DNA from: Acanthaster planci
Taxonomy: Eukaryota > Echinodermata > Asteroidea > Valvatida > Acanthasteridae
DNA length: 64,000 bases
Assembly: GCF_001949145.1 (NCBI RefSeq)
Contig: NW_019091362.1
Location: 11,705,504-11,769,503, forward strand
Direction: 5' to 3'
The translations under genes and the position numbers were made by a program. This document shows, piece after piece, positions 62,471 to 64,000 of this stretch. The notes below the pieces were generated by a model. The model saw nothing but the letters and a program-made list of their open reading frames with translations, did no database searches and was not told the DNA's origin. Positions within the stretch are counted from its first letter, which is position 1. Each line of letters opens with the position of its first letter.

Positions 62471-62588
62471 CTTATTTAACCTACGTTCTCTGTACATAAG
62501 TCAAAATTAAGTAACCTACCACTTGAGCAAAATCCAACTAACCGCTTTACTGGCTACGTTAAAAAACCAACTTAAACCCTACCCATTA

Positions 62589-63740
62589 CACGGAAAATGC
62601 TCCAAGGGCCTTCAAACTTAGTTTCACCAACACGTTTGCCATGTTTTGTAGTTGACGTTTGATACAGTCTGTAACTCCTCCTTTAGATAGCAGTTTTGAT
62701 GTAAGTGCAGGACTAGATTCTGGCGCAGGAGCAGGCGAAGGAGTTCCAGCATCTCTGACACTAGCTAAGATAGAACTTACAATCGTACTCACAGCCAGCA
62801 AAAGCCGTCAAAATACTCACAATCGTGACGCCCGCTTCTCTAAACAAAGTTCGAATCTTTTCGCGTAAAGTTAAATCACCGTCCATTACCGCTTCAGTAG
62901 TTTCTTAGATGCGATTGATTTGGGTACGAAGGTGATCGGTATTTCTGTTGATGACTTCTAACCAGCCACGTCTTTTTAATTGGAAATCGTCCAATTGTTG
63001 TACGTTCCTCGGTCGGTTGCACTTCCTCTAATTTATTTTCAACTTGTTGGAACTTTGCGTCCAATTTGTCCAACTTGCCTTGCTTCAATATCAGCGCTTC
63101 TTTGACCGTTCGTAACGATTTGTCTAAAGCGACGAGTTATCGGTAGTTTAGCCCTCCAGTTTGGAATATCTACACTTTGAGTGAGGTCTTCTACAATGTC
63201 ACAGACTCGATTGGCTTCCCGAGGGAGTTATCTTAATTGTATGTTTTTGGTGTGAAGTTGTGAAAGTACACGAGCTATTTTTTGCGCTTCTTTTTTTCGT
63301 TTTACCAGTAACGTAGTCACTAAAACTTAAAACACGTCTTATAAAATCTACTTTCGTCTTTTGCCTAATCGTTTTTAGACTAAGAAATAGATTATTATTA
63401 TTTTCTCGAGTCAAAGGTCTACTTTTTGCCCTTCAAAATTGACATAAAGGCGGTCTTTACTATCAAGGTTAAAAATGTTTGGGTATTTTATTGTCAGTTC
63501 ATGTCTGGTTTCTACTTCCATTGCGTCATAAAGATCAGTGATTTCATCTTCTATTAACGCCATTCTAAGATTTGACCTGTCTAGTCTTTGCCCCTCTGTA
63601 AATGTCGTTTCTTCTTGTGTTGGATTAAAGCTATCATCCCTAGTTAATTCTTATTCTTCTTGATCGGTCTGTGCGTCTTGTTGTTCTTCTTGATCTTCCA
63701 AACCACACATTTCAATGTCATCAGATCCTCACTCTGCCAT
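62589..63740 (-). pseudogene. Long coiled-coil protein with C-terminal membrane segment (broken)
   Basis: Reading from ATG at 63740 the gene spans about 384 codons. An acidic, Gln-rich N-terminus (DQEEQQDAQ) follows a TGA at codon 4. Next come an EITDLYDAMEVE segment, an LFLSLKTIRQKTKVDF segment and a coiled coil (KLDKLDAKFQQVENKLEE). The motif LTLREKIRTLF lies near 62860, and a hydrophobic helix (VSTIVSSILASV) precedes a Pro/Ala linker and a helical end. At least three stops and several frameshifts break it. I recall LREKIRTLFRE and SL.TIR...DF segments from predicted proteins repeated in cnidarian and mollusc genomes, which suggests a widespread element. Confidence 0.55.
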
Positions 63741-63786
63741 CTTACGTTAACTTTATAATAAGCTGATTAAAAAAGAAACCGATTTT

Positions 63787-64000
63787 TAACCGGTTGGTAA
63801 ACTGGCTGGCAAGATACCCTATGCAACGAGCCAACCCTGTGTGGTCAATGCGTCGCTTGCCAGAGCGGTTATTTTGGCCACGTCTTTCACCAACAACCGA
63901 TCCAAATCTGGCGGTTTAATTTTCAACAGCCTTTTACTTAGCATGGCATAACCCATGGAAATACCACTGATAACAGCACCGCGGTAGATCGTGTTGGCGA
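63787..64000 (-). pseudogene. Small membrane-type protein, partial, one internal stop
   Basis: The minus-strand frame enters from beyond the window and ends at TAA 63787-63789. It begins with a hydrophobic, Gly-rich segment (GAVISGISMGYAMLSK), continues with KPPDLDRLLVKDVAKIT and ends GILPASLPTG. A TAG lies near 63818. It is separated by about 45 bases from the coiled-coil gene and has the same orientation. Confidence 0.45.

Larger units (their letters stand above)
58760..64000. mobile_element. Decayed virus-like or large DNA-transposon element, unclassified, runs off the window
   Basis: From about 59.1 kb the architecture changes. Short intronless genes are packed with gaps of tens of bases, plus-strand genes face minus-strand genes, and they converge near 62.45 kb. 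Nearly every gene carries in-frame stops or frameshifts. Contents: two related Cys-rich proteins, an acidic protein, several small structural-looking proteins, a long coiled-coil protein with a membrane segment, and another membrane protein at the edge. No polymerase, integrase, ATPase or capsid protein can be recognised here; they may lie beyond 64000. Two protein segments resemble ones I recall from repeated genes in cnidarian and mollusc genomes. A Polinton-like or adinto-like relative is possible but unproven. The left boundary is uncertain; no terminal repeat was found. Confidence 0.6.

Noticed and set aside
1-64000. CRISPR arrays, bacterial operons, tRNA or rRNA genes
   Set aside because: No regularly spaced direct repeats, no ribosome-binding-site organisation, and no tRNA cloverleaf or rRNA sequence was recognised; the only B-box-like words belong to SINE-like repeats.

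Overview
The window is animal nuclear DNA: AT-rich, intron-dominated, full of transposon debris, with two assembly gaps (10768-11213 and 52868-53634) and one ambiguous base (34347). Dense TGTACATG-type runs, recurrent TAGGCCTA-like words, paired Ig/FN3 receptor genes and a relaxin-type peptide precursor point to an invertebrate deuterostome. An echinoderm, perhaps a sea star, is my best guess. That assignment is inference, not proof.

Layout. (1) 3.3-23.1 kb, + strand: a multi-exon gene for a type I membrane receptor: signal peptide, N-terminal Cys-rich/Ig-like domain, two Ig domains, one FN3 domain, a 7-codon microexon, an unrecognised 84-residue Cys domain, a transmembrane segment and the start of a cytoplasmic tail. 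(2) 25.9-34.1 kb: decayed LINEs. (3) 36.8-45.0 kb, + strand: a compact paralogue of the first gene, complete at 541 codons, lacking the first domain and ending in a tail with two PPxY motifs. Shared exon lengths (252, 34 and 21 nt are identical) and shared intron phases show a tandem duplication. (4) 50.7-54.6 kb, - strand: three exons of an insulin/relaxin-superfamily precursor. The A-chain cysteine signature is complete; the exon carrying the first B-chain cysteine is missing and may lie in the gap. (5) 59.1-64.0 kb, running off the window: a block of closely packed, intronless, broken small genes on both strands, convergent at about 62.45 kb. I read it as a decayed virus-like or large DNA-transposon element of a type I cannot name.

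The introns and spacers hold four copies of one palindromic MITE, a 179-bp MITE with perfect 29-bp inverted repeats, a 1.7-kb element with ~200-bp inverted repeats, a second palindromic repeat family, LINE 3' ends and SINE-like repeats. The two receptor genes probably act at the cell surface in adhesion or recognition, with PPxY tails able to bind WW-domain proteins. The relaxin-like peptide would be a secreted hormone. Nothing in the sequence links these three systems functionally.
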